From NCBI GenBank assembly GCA_021545625.1, contig JAJRVH010000097.1, forward strand, positions 1 to 5,138: a stretch of DNA of 5,138 nucleotides, written 5' to 3'. The DNA is from Zetaproteobacteria bacterium (lineage in GTDB: Bacteria; Pseudomonadota; Zetaproteobacteria; Mariprofundales; Mariprofundaceae). The notes under the pieces were generated by a model, which was not told the origin of the DNA, did no database searches, and saw only the letters and a program-made list of their open reading frames with translations. Shown in pieces: positions 1 through 5,138 of this stretch (the stretch's first letter is position 1; each line of letters opens with the position of its first letter). The position numbers were made by a program, and so were the translations under genes.

Positions 1-617
1 AGATGCCAGCGTTTGAGCCGCCATAGCAGGACAAGACCGGATGCACCGTACAGCGCATATGCGGTAATGTTTTTTGTCATGAAGGCGAGCGACATCAGCA
101 ACAGCGACAGCAGAAAGTATCCGAAATGCTCATCTTCAATGGCGCGCCAAAGACTTGCGATGGCGGCAAAGATAAAGGCGCCGAAGGTGGCATCGACATA
201 ACCCAGCCAGCCATACCAGAAGGATATTTCGCCCATCGACAGATAAATCAGCGCGGCCAGCCAGCCGGCCTGTTTGGCTTCCCGGAACAGCCATGTGGCC
301 ATCACCCCGGCCGTGAGCGCGCCCAGCCATGTCGCGGCGACGGATACGAAACGGATGGCGATATCTACATACTGCCAGCCGACCACCTTGCAGATGGCGA
401 TAACCGGCCAGTGCCAGAGCGGGGAATGGGGCCAGATTGCTCCCAGGATCGAAGGGTGGAGCCAGTCATCGCGCACGAACATTTCGTAGGATTTGATGGC
501 CATCAGGCCTTCCTCTCCGACGTATTGCATGACCGGTAGCGGAAGCAGCATCAGCAGGGCTGACGCCATGGTCAGATACCGGTAAACCGGGGTGGACGGG
601 CGGAGGCAGGCGAACAC
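1..617 (-). CDS. GT39/ArnT-like membrane glycosyltransferase, N-terminal part (runs off the left edge)
   Basis: An open frame of 205 codons reads leftwards from a GTG at 617 and leaves the window without a stop, so only the N-terminal part is visible. The product is very hydrophobic, with a first membrane segment near residues 15-33 and further segments at about 86-108, 117-128, 145-157 and 167-185. The first periplasmic loop reads VGEEGLMAIKSYEMFVRDDW (33-52) followed by WPHSPLWHW (62-70). This matches the pattern of GT-C enzymes such as ArnT and the PMT/GT39 family, where an acidic D/E-E pair and a later 'KPP...W' stretch line the active site. Those enzymes move a sugar from a polyprenyl-phosphate donor to a periplasmic acceptor. 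The GTG lies 2 nt after the GNAT stop (TGA-TA-GTG) and has no clear Shine-Dalgarno, suggesting translational coupling; an in-frame ATG at 569 would cut into the region before the first membrane helix. Family is fairly certain; sugar and acceptor are unknown. Confidence 0.8.
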   Translation of the reverse strand, partial: MFACLRPSTPVYRYLTMASALLMLLPLPVMQYVGEEGLMAIKSYEMFVRDDWLHPSILGAIWPHSPLWHWPVIAICKVVGWQYVDIAIRFVSVAATWLGALTAGVMATWLFREAKQAGWLAALIYLSMGEISFWYGWLGYVDATFGAFIFAAIASLWRAIEDEHFGYFLLSLLLMSLAFMTKNITAYALYGASGLVLLWRLKRWH

Positions 618-619
618 TA

Positions 620-1294
620 TCAGCGCACCAGTCCGTGGTAGACATCGACGGCGCTTTTGAAGCGAAAGCCGAGGCGGCTGTAGAGGTTCAGTACGGGCAG
701 ATTGGCGGCCGAGATCGAACTGCTGACCGGTGCGTTCCCTTGCCGGAACAGCTGTTCGCAGACGGCAGACCAGAAATATTTGGCCAGTCCCTTGCCGCGA
801 AACTCATCCCTGATCGCATGCAATAGCAGGGAGCCCTGTCGGCAGGCGATGAATCCCGCTGTCTGTCGGCGATACAGAAGCGCAAAGATCTCGCCTTCCC
901 TTTGCAGCTGGTTCAGCCAGCGGACATAGCGCTGATCGGCAGCCTTGGAGGGTACATTGAAATCGCGGTGGAAGCGTCCGTGCAGGAAACTGGCCCGGCA
1001 CATGGGCTCCAGCATATCGACAGCCACATCGGTGGAGATGCTGCAATCCGGGTGTCGATAATGCGTCAGTCTGTCCGGATCGTCGCATACGGGTTCGATC
1101 AGCGTATCGACATAGTAGAAGCCGTGACGATGCAGCATGCCTTTGTCAGTCAGGGGGTCGATCTTGACGGTATAGTGGCCGGGACGTTTACAGGCCCGGG
1201 CCAGGCTGTACGCATCGACATGTGTGATTTCAAAACAATCGATGCCGAATACCTCGCTGTCCCATGGCACGGGCCGAATGGCATCATCAGTCAT
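620..1294 (-). CDS. GNAT-family N-acetyltransferase, WecD-like
   Basis: A 224-residue protein whose C-terminal half is a GNAT fold. The acetyl-CoA binding motif is at about 159-171 (HAIRDEFRGKGLA, the R/Q-x-x-G-x-G/A type), followed by ISAANLPVLNLYSRLGFRF (194-212), the usual late GNAT strand-helix-strand with N-x-x-x-x-x-L-Y-x-x-x-G-F. The N-terminal WDSEVFG (11-17) and the central GRFHRDFNVP (106-115) resemble the WecD/RffC group, which acetylates the amino group of a nucleotide-linked 4-amino sugar. The start at 1294 is preferred over the upstream ATG at 1345 because its ATGACTGA overlaps the stop of the upstream glycosyltransferase gene by 8 nt and the protein then begins just before the conserved WDSxxFG. 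No Shine-Dalgarno is evident for either start. An amino sugar is a plausible substrate by family and context, but no aminotransferase is visible in the window, so the exact substrate is open. Confidence 0.85.
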   Translation of the reverse strand: MTDDAIRPVPWDSEVFGIDCFEITHVDAYSLARACKRPGHYTVKIDPLTDKGMLHRHGFYYVDTLIEPVCDDPDRLTHYRHPDCSISTDVAVDMLEPMCRASFLHGRFHRDFNVPSKAADQRYVRWLNQLQREGEIFALLYRRQTAGFIACRQGSLLLHAIRDEFRGKGLAKYFWSAVCEQLFRQGNAPVSSSISAANLPVLNLYSRLGFRFKSAVDVYHGLVR

Positions 1295-2216
1295 CTTCAA
1301 ATGTCGTATGGTTGATGATGTATAGCGGCCGTCTTTTGGTTTCATCGAAGGTTTTGCCCAGATAGATACCGATAATGCCCAGATTGGCGATGATGATGCC
1401 GCCCAGAAAATACAGCGATATGATCAGGCTGCTCCAGCCCATGATGGGGATGTCATGGAAGCTCGCATAGACCAGCAGCGCAACTCCGGCAATGAACGAC
1501 AGGCCTGCGATGCCGAAGCCGAGCTTGACCGACATGCGCAGGGGCTTGTCCGAATAGGCGATGATGGTATCGCTTGCCAGGCGTATCAGTCGGGCAAGGG
1601 TATAGGTCGATTCGCCGGCATAACGGCTGCCGTGCTCGACCTCGATGCTGGCGGCGGGAAAGCCGAGCCATTCGACCATGCCGGGCAGAAACCGGAGGCT
1701 TTCCCTCATACGGCGGCAATTTTCCACGACCTTGGATGACATAATCCGAAAGTTTCCGACGCTGGCATCGTAGTTCATGCCGGTCAGGGAGTTGAACAGG
1801 CGATAGAACAGTATTGATGAGAGCTTCTTGCGGGGAGAGTCCTTGCGGTGCGCACGCCTGGCCAGCACGACCTCGAAGCCTTCCTGCGCCTTGGCATACA
1901 GGCGGGGAATCTCTTCCGGTGCATCCTGGAGGTCGCAGTCCATGACGACGACCCAGTCGCCGGTGCAGTGGTCCAGTCCGGCCGTGATGCCGTGATGCTG
2001 GCCGAAATTGCGCGAGAACTGGATGCCCTTGATGCGGGGGTCTTCCTCAGCCAGTTGTCTGATCAGGCGCCATGAGCCGTCGCCGCCGCAGTCCTCGATC
2101 ATCAGGCATTCGAAGTCCGTCGAAATCTGTTCGAGCGAGTCTTTCAGGCGGCGATACAGTTCAGGCAGGCATGCCTCCGCCTTGTATACCGGGATGACGA
2201 CTGAAATGTGGGCCAT
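1287..2216 (-). CDS. GT2 polyprenyl-phosphate glycosyltransferase (GtrB/ArnC/DPM1 type), membrane anchored
   Basis: The 309-residue protein has the full plan of the family. A GT-A fold starts at ISVVIPVYKAE (4-14), with nucleotide-binding acidic residues E41-D42 and the metal-binding motif DCDLQDAPEEIP (93-104). The basic segment RRAHRKDSPRKK (120-131) and SRYAGESTYTLARLIRLASD (197-216) follow, then two C-terminal membrane helices at about 229-252 and 262-286 and a short cytoplasmic tail. Family members transfer a sugar from a nucleotide donor to undecaprenyl phosphate at the inner face of the cytoplasmic membrane, giving a lipid-linked monosaccharide for periplasmic GT-C enzymes. Such an enzyme is encoded two genes downstream. 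Length is typical for GtrB/ArnC. The ATG at 2216 is the natural start: an in-frame TAA lies just upstream and only a weak AAG precedes it. A 44-nt gap separates it from the methyltransferase gene upstream. The sugar cannot be read from the sequence. Confidence 0.92.
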   Translation of the reverse strand: MAHISVVIPVYKAEACLPELYRRLKDSLEQISTDFECLMIEDCGGDGSWRLIRQLAEEDPRIKGIQFSRNFGQHHGITAGLDHCTGDWVVVMDCDLQDAPEEIPRLYAKAQEGFEVVLARRAHRKDSPRKKLSSILFYRLFNSLTGMNYDASVGNFRIMSSKVVENCRRMRESLRFLPGMVEWLGFPAASIEVEHGSRYAGESTYTLARLIRLASDTIIAYSDKPLRMSVKLGFGIAGLSFIAGVALLVYASFHDIPIMGWSSLIISLYFLGGIIIANLGIIGIYLGKTFDETKRRPLYIINHTTFEDD

Positions 2217-2260
2217 GCGGCAATCTTATCATGCCCAATCGGGATGGCTAACCAATATTG

Positions 2261-2884
2261 CTATGTCCCGCTGCATTGCAGGATGCAGTGCGAATAGGGA
2301 ATGTTGAGCAGGTCATGGCGCTCCTGCACGACGATATCCGGGAAATGGGGGTGTGCCAGGTCCGCATAGCCTTCCGGGGTTCGGATATTCTGGCCGCGAT
2401 CCTTGCTGATGATCCAGCGAGCGATGCTTCCCTGATGGATACTGTAGACCGGATCAACCGTGATCAGCCTGCCGCCCGGTCTGAGCGCATGTGAGGCCAT
2501 GGCGAACAACTGTCCGGCTTCGTCGTCATCCAGATGATGCAACAGCCCGAAGGCGAGGATCAGGTCGAACGGCTCCGTATCATCCAGCGTGGCCTCGCGC
2601 ACCATCTCGGCCCGGAAGGTGCCGCGCGATGCAAATCGTTTTCTGGCCTGCGCGATATAGGCCTCGGATGCATCGAAGCCGGCATAATCGACCTGCTCCG
2701 GGAGGTGGCGGAGGATTTCGGCCGTGCCGCAGCCGATATCGAGCATGCGGTAGCGGCATTCGGCGGGAAAATAATCGCGCACCAGTATGCGCCGGGCCTT
2801 TTCTGCGCCGACCAGATTCTGCGCCAGGTTGTATATCGCCGGATAGGAGAAGATGGCGCGGAAACCGCTGACGATCTGGGCCAT
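2261..2884 (-). CDS. Class I SAM-dependent methyltransferase (207 aa)
   Basis: A compact Rossmann-fold methyltransferase. SAM-binding motif I is LDIGCGTAEIL (48-58), the acidic residue for the ribose is in GFDAS (69-73), and later motifs are FDLILAFGLLHHLDDDEA (106-123) and ALRPGGRLITVDP (133-145). The C-terminal block with KDRGQNIRTPEGY (161-173) and RHDLLNIPYSH (189-199) is typical of a subgroup often found among glycan biosynthesis genes. The frame stays open upstream to 3160, but the start at 2884 is chosen because it shares one base with the stop of the preceding gene (TGATG) and has a good Shine-Dalgarno, AGGGAAG at 2893-2899. The upstream part of the frame is Arg/Pro-rich antisense-like sequence lying over the other methyltransferase gene. 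It probably methylates a sugar or a glycan-linked small molecule; the acceptor is not deducible. Confidence 0.88.
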   Translation of the reverse strand: MAQIVSGFRAIFSYPAIYNLAQNLVGAEKARRILVRDYFPAECRYRMLDIGCGTAEILRHLPEQVDYAGFDASEAYIAQARKRFASRGTFRAEMVREATLDDTEPFDLILAFGLLHHLDDDEAGQLFAMASHALRPGGRLITVDPVYSIHQGSIARWIISKDRGQNIRTPEGYADLAHPHFPDIVVQERHDLLNIPYSHCILQCSGT

Positions 2885-3846
2885 CAGCCGGTCTTCCCTG
2901 CGGGCTGGCGTGCGATTTCGAAAACCATCGGTGTGGAGAGCGCCACCGGCATGTATCTGAACAGGTGCAGCAGTCCGGAACGCTGCAGCAGGGCGGCGCA
3001 GGTTGCGACGGGGCCGGCATGCCGCGATCTGAACAGCGGATCTTCGCTGATGCGCCTGAGGGCTTTGTACAGGAGGGCTTTTTCGAAACGACACCGTAGT
3101 TGCCGTTCGGCACAGAATCGCCTGATGTCGCAACTGCGGATGAAGTTCAGCGAATCCCATATTTCAGGATTGCTGCCGGAAGGCAGGAACAGGCGTCTGG
3201 ACAGCTTCGGAAAGCGCCGGAATACGGGTACGCCGTAATGAGGCTCGTAGGGAACGGTATAGTTCGGGCAGGCATGGATCATGCGTCCCCCCTGTGCCAG
3301 TACGCTGTTCATGGCGGCCAGCGCAGCCTGCCAGTCGGGAATATGTTCGATGACATTATTACTGAAGATCAGGTCGAACTCGCCATGCATGCGACGGTTC
3401 AGTTGCTGCGCCGGGCAATCCAGAACCACCAGTGGAATGTCGCGGTAGTGCCGGAGGATCGCCTGCCTGGCGACATCGAACAGCCCGAAGCCGCCCAGCG
3501 CCGGTTCCAGCGCGGTAATGTTGTAGCCTTCCCTTTTAAGAAACAGGCTCAGCAGACAAAGGCCGGCGCCGGCTTCAAGCAGCCGTTGCCGGCGGTTCAG
3601 GCGGGGTTCGACGAGCCGGAAAGATATGCGGGCCTCGTTGATATAGATGTCCAGTTTCGCAGCGATATCCGGAACATGGCCGCCGGTGGCCGCGGCAATC
3701 CTTTCCGCTATCTTCACGACCGGGATGCCGGAGAGAAATGCGTTCAGCTTCTTTTCGGATATCGGCGCGTCGGCGGTCATGATCGGCGTGAAGTTTCCCT
3801 TGATTTGCTCATCGGATAAGGTTGCAATGCTATCATGTTCCGTCAT
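2884..3846 (-). CDS. Class I SAM-dependent methyltransferase (320 aa), first gene of the operon
   Basis: The SAM-binding core lies in the middle: motif I as RLLEAGAGLCLLSLFL (88-103), acidic residue E114 in TALEP, FDLIFSNNVIEHIPDW (157-172) and VLAQGGRMIHACPNY (182-196), continuing as TVPYEPHYGVP (197-207). The NNVIEHIPD and CPNY-x-x-PYEPH-x-G signatures are those of Methyltransf_23/UbiG-like enzymes found in surface polysaccharide clusters. About 85 residues before the core and about 110 after it have no function I can name and may shape the acceptor site. The start at 3846 has no recognisable Shine-Dalgarno; an in-frame ATG at 3780 (residue 23) is an alternative without a better site. The gene lies back to back with lptF, 25 nt between start codons, and its stop overlaps the next gene by 1 nt. 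Methyltransferase function is secure; the substrate is unknown. Confidence 0.88.
   Translation of the reverse strand: MTEHDSIATLSDEQIKGNFTPIMTADAPISEKKLNAFLSGIPVVKIAERIAAATGGHVPDIAAKLDIYINEARISFRLVEPRLNRRQRLLEAGAGLCLLSLFLKREGYNITALEPALGGFGLFDVARQAILRHYRDIPLVVLDCPAQQLNRRMHGEFDLIFSNNVIEHIPDWQAALAAMNSVLAQGGRMIHACPNYTVPYEPHYGVPVFRRFPKLSRRLFLPSGSNPEIWDSLNFIRSCDIRRFCAERQLRCRFEKALLYKALRRISEDPLFRSRHAGPVATCAALLQRSGLLHLFRYMPVALSTPMVFEIARQPAGKTG
2893..2899 (-). promoter_or_regulatory. Shine-Dalgarno for the 207-aa methyltransferase
   Basis: On the minus strand AGGGAAG lies 8 nt upstream of the ATG at 2884, inside the last codons of the preceding methyltransferase gene. It settles the start of the downstream gene against the much longer upstream open frame. 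Confidence 0.7.
3828..3836 (+). promoter_or_regulatory. Candidate extended -10 promoter for lptF
   Basis: TGCTATCAT fits an extended -10 element (TGn followed by 5 of 6 matches to TATAAT). Transcription would begin near 3843, giving a leader of roughly 29 nt before the GTG at 3872. There is no good -35 at normal spacing; TTGCTC at 3805-3810 is 20 nt away, which an extended -10 could tolerate. The element sits inside the first codons of the divergent methyltransferase gene, as it must given the 25-nt gap. Position and match are seen; activity is inferred. Confidence 0.4.
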
Positions 3847-3854
3847 CTGAAGCC

Positions 3855-3869
3855 AAAACAGGTTGTTTT
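3855..3869. repeat. 15-bp inverted repeat in the divergent intergenic gap
   Basis: AAAACA-GGT-TGTTTT is a perfect 6-bp inverted repeat with a 3-bp centre, filling most of the 25 nt between the two divergent start codons. It covers the lptF ribosome binding site, so it could be an operator half-site pair or a weak AU-rich hairpin at the start of the message. A repeat this short and AT-rich could also be chance. Confidence 0.35.
3859..3862 (+). promoter_or_regulatory. Ribosome binding site that decides the lptF start
   Basis: CAGG at 3859-3862 ends 9 nt before the GTG at 3872, normal spacing. It directly abuts the upstream in-frame TTG at 3863, leaving no spacing for that codon, so GTG is the better start. 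Confidence 0.5.
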
Positions 3870-3871
3870 CC

Positions 3872-5035
3872 GTGAAAACGCTTGACCGCTATATTCTCAG
3901 GCTATGGCTGGCTCCTTTTGCCGGCGGGCTGGCGATGGTGTTGGGGCTGCTGCTGCTGGGCAGGGCGCTGAAGCTGATGGAGAACCTGTCCGACAGCGCC
4001 GGGGCATGGGGGCTGATTGTCGACCTGCTGTTGCTGACCATGCCCTATTTCCTCTTGCTGACCGTGCCGATGGCCTTTTTTCTGTCGATGCAGTTTGCCA
4101 TCACATCGCTACAGCAAAGCAGCGAAATGGATGCGCTGCGTGCTTCCGGTATTTCCTACAGCCGCATGTTTCGCAGCCTGTTTGTCGCGGCGGCCCTGCT
4201 GTGGGGTGGTCTTTCCTGGGTGTCGATGGTATGGCTGCCCCAGGGTCAGCTCGGATTCAACAATCTGCTGCTCAAGGTCTACGCGCTCAAGGGTGGCATC
4301 ACTTTCGCACCGCAGCAGTTTACGCGCAGCCTGAATGACATCTCCGTCTATGTCGAAGGCGAGGATGAACAGGGCGTGTATCACGGCGTGATTCTCGACG
4401 ACCATCGCGGCGGAGGGTCGGTGATCTATGTGGCGAAGCAGGCGCGCTTTTCATCCGAGGGACAGCATCTGATTCTGTTGATGGACGAAGGAGTGCGTAT
4501 GGAAGGAGCCGGAAGCAGCCAGCGCATCCTCGCCTTCGATGCCTATCGCGTCAGCATCCCCCTGCCCTCGGGACGGTTCAAACGTCAGCATGCCGGCGAT
4601 CATGTGATGCTGATGCCGCCGGCCATGCTTTGGGAAAAGGTCCGGCAGGGAGGGGGCAGCTTGGCGATTGCCGAATGGAACCGGCGCCTGCTTTTGCCAA
4701 CGACGGTATTTGTCCTGTGCCTGTTCGCTTTGCCGCTGTCGCTGTCGCAGAAGCGCTCGGGCAGAGCCGGCTCGATGATGGCCGGTATCGCATTGCTGGT
4801 TGCGTTGTACAATATCCAGCTGTTCCTGCATCGTCAGGTCAGTCTGGGAGCCTTGCCGGGCTGGAGCATGTGGGGCGTGCAGGCGGGCTTGCTGGCCCTG
4901 GCCCTGTTTCTGTGGCGTCGTACCGAGCAGGATCGCTTGCCCCGTGTTTTTGCAACTGCGGCGGAGTGGCTGTATCTCGCGCATCAGGTGCTGATCGGCA
5001 TGATGGCGCGCCGCTGGGGGAATCGTCGGAGTTAG
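3872..5035 (+). CDS. lptF: LPS export ABC transporter permease, LptF type (YjgP/YjgQ family)
   Basis: The 387-residue product has the LptF/LptG plan: three membrane helices (about 14-31, 53-76, 103-123), a large periplasmic beta-rich domain (about 125-265), and three more helices (about 272-290, 300-317, 331-347). It begins LDRYILRLWL (4-13), and SSEMDALRASGIS (83-95) matches the cytoplasmic coupling region that contacts the LptB ATPase. In the LptB2FG complex LptF and LptG extract LPS from the inner membrane and pass it to LptC and the periplasmic bridge. The periplasmic stretch FTRSLNDISVYVEGEDEQG (150-168) looks more like LptF than LptG. A tail of about 40 residues follows the last helix, longer than in E. 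coli LptF. The GTG start is preferred to TTG at 3863 on ribosome-site spacing. Normally lptG follows lptF; here a convergent gene ends on its stop codon. Family is secure, F versus G less so. Confidence 0.88.
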   Translation: MKTLDRYILRLWLAPFAGGLAMVLGLLLLGRALKLMENLSDSAGAWGLIVDLLLLTMPYFLLLTVPMAFFLSMQFAITSLQQSSEMDALRASGISYSRMFRSLFVAAALLWGGLSWVSMVWLPQGQLGFNNLLLKVYALKGGITFAPQQFTRSLNDISVYVEGEDEQGVYHGVILDDHRGGGSVIYVAKQARFSSEGQHLILLMDEGVRMEGAGSSQRILAFDAYRVSIPLPSGRFKRQHAGDHVMLMPPAMLWEKVRQGGGSLAIAEWNRRLLLPTTVFVLCLFALPLSLSQKRSGRAGSMMAGIALLVALYNIQLFLHRQVSLGALPGWSMWGVQAGLLALALFLWRRTEQDRLPRVFATAAEWLYLAHQVLIGMMARRWGNRRS

Positions 5036-5138
5036 TCGTGCTGTTGATGATTCGCGTAATGTCGGGCCAGTCCGGCGGCCAGCAGCAGGACTGCGAGGAT
5101 GCCGGAATAGTGTTCTTCGAGACTTGATGAGGTCAGTC
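5032..5138 (-). CDS. C-terminal end of an unidentified protein (runs off the right edge)
   Basis: On the minus strand a frame with no start in view reads 34 codons from the right edge to a TAA at 5034-5032. It ends with a hydrophobic stretch (GILAVLLLAAGLARHY) that could be a membrane helix, followed by a polar tail (ANHQQHD). Codon choice is GC-leaning like the neighbouring genes, and the stop overlaps the lptF stop codon, a common convergent arrangement. Too little is visible to name a family. The frame could be chance, since only about 105 bases are seen; the plus strand here offers only a short frame opening at a GTG at 5038 and closed by TGA at 5125-5127. Confidence 0.45.
   Translation of the reverse strand, partial: LTSSSLEEHYSGILAVLLLAAGLARHYANHQQHD

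Noticed and set aside
1295..1345. Longer GNAT start at the ATG at 1345
   Set aside because: It would add 17 residues unlike the family, overlap the upstream gene by 59 nt, and has no ribosome site; the ATGACTGA start at 1294 is more natural.
2217..2260. Possible terminator or promoter in the 44-nt gap between the 207-aa methyltransferase and the GT2 gene
   Set aside because: It holds only an 8-bp palindrome (CAATATTG) and a 3-bp CCC/GGG stem with no U-tract; no convincing signal.
2885..3160. N-terminal extension of the 207-aa methyltransferase up to an ATG at 3160
   Set aside because: The added sequence is Arg/Pro-rich, overlaps the other methyltransferase in another frame, and the 2884 start has a Shine-Dalgarno and stop-start coupling.
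2534..3238. 234-codon plus-strand open frame spanning both methyltransferase genes
   Set aside because: Antisense shadow: it crosses the boundary of two well-supported genes and has no recognisable motifs.
3100..3819. 239-codon plus-strand open frame opposite the 320-aa methyltransferase
   Set aside because: Its translation shows no domain motifs and it lies antisense to a protein with clear SAM-binding signatures; GC-rich genes often leave open antisense frames.
3863..3871. TTG start for lptF
   Set aside because: The only ribosome-site-like sequence directly abuts this codon, leaving no spacing, while GTG at 3872 has normal spacing.
3870..3930. Leftward promoter (TATAGC/GAATAT-like boxes) for the operon inside lptF
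   Set aside because: Only 3-4 of 6 matches to a -10 and no -35 at proper spacing, so not listed as a feature although a promoter should exist nearby.
4451..4984. 177-codon minus-strand open frame opposite lptF
   Set aside because: Gln/Arg/His-rich low-information translation, antisense to a clear six-helix permease.

Overview
The window looks like chromosomal DNA of a Gram-negative bacterium, most likely a proteobacterium. It is moderately GC-rich by eye, densely coded, and carries an LptF-type subunit of the lipopolysaccharide exporter. The genus cannot be fixed from the sequence. There are no RNA genes, insertion sequences, CRISPR arrays, integrase genes or long repeats, and no stretch over 300 bases lacks a gene.

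Layout: from about 3846 down to the left edge, five minus-strand genes form one tightly packed operon. In order of transcription they are a SAM-dependent methyltransferase (3846-2884), a second, unrelated-looking SAM-dependent methyltransferase (2884-2261), a membrane-anchored GT2 polyprenyl-phosphate glycosyltransferase of the GtrB/ArnC/DPM1 type (2216-1287), a WecD-like GNAT acetyltransferase (1294-620), and the first 205 codons of a GT39/ArnT-like GT-C membrane glycosyltransferase (617 to beyond position 1). Junctions are a 1-nt overlap (TGATG), a 44-nt gap, an 8-nt overlap (ATGACTGA) and a 2-nt gap, so translation is probably coupled at three of the four junctions.

To the right, divergent from the operon with only 25 nt between start codons, lies lptF (3872-5035, plus strand). 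Its stop codon overlaps the end of a convergent, mostly off-window minus-strand gene (5032 to beyond 5138), so lptG does not follow it here.

How the genes may work together (inference): the GT2 enzyme loads a sugar onto undecaprenyl phosphate at the inner face of the cytoplasmic membrane. The GNAT and one or both methyltransferases modify the sugar, its nucleotide-linked precursor or another part of the glycan. The GT39/ArnT-like enzyme transfers the lipid-linked sugar to a periplasmic acceptor. This resembles the logic of the Arn (lipid A aminoarabinose) and Gtr (O-antigen glucosylation) systems, but with an acetylation/methylation module. The neighbouring lptF makes LPS a reasonable, unproven acceptor.
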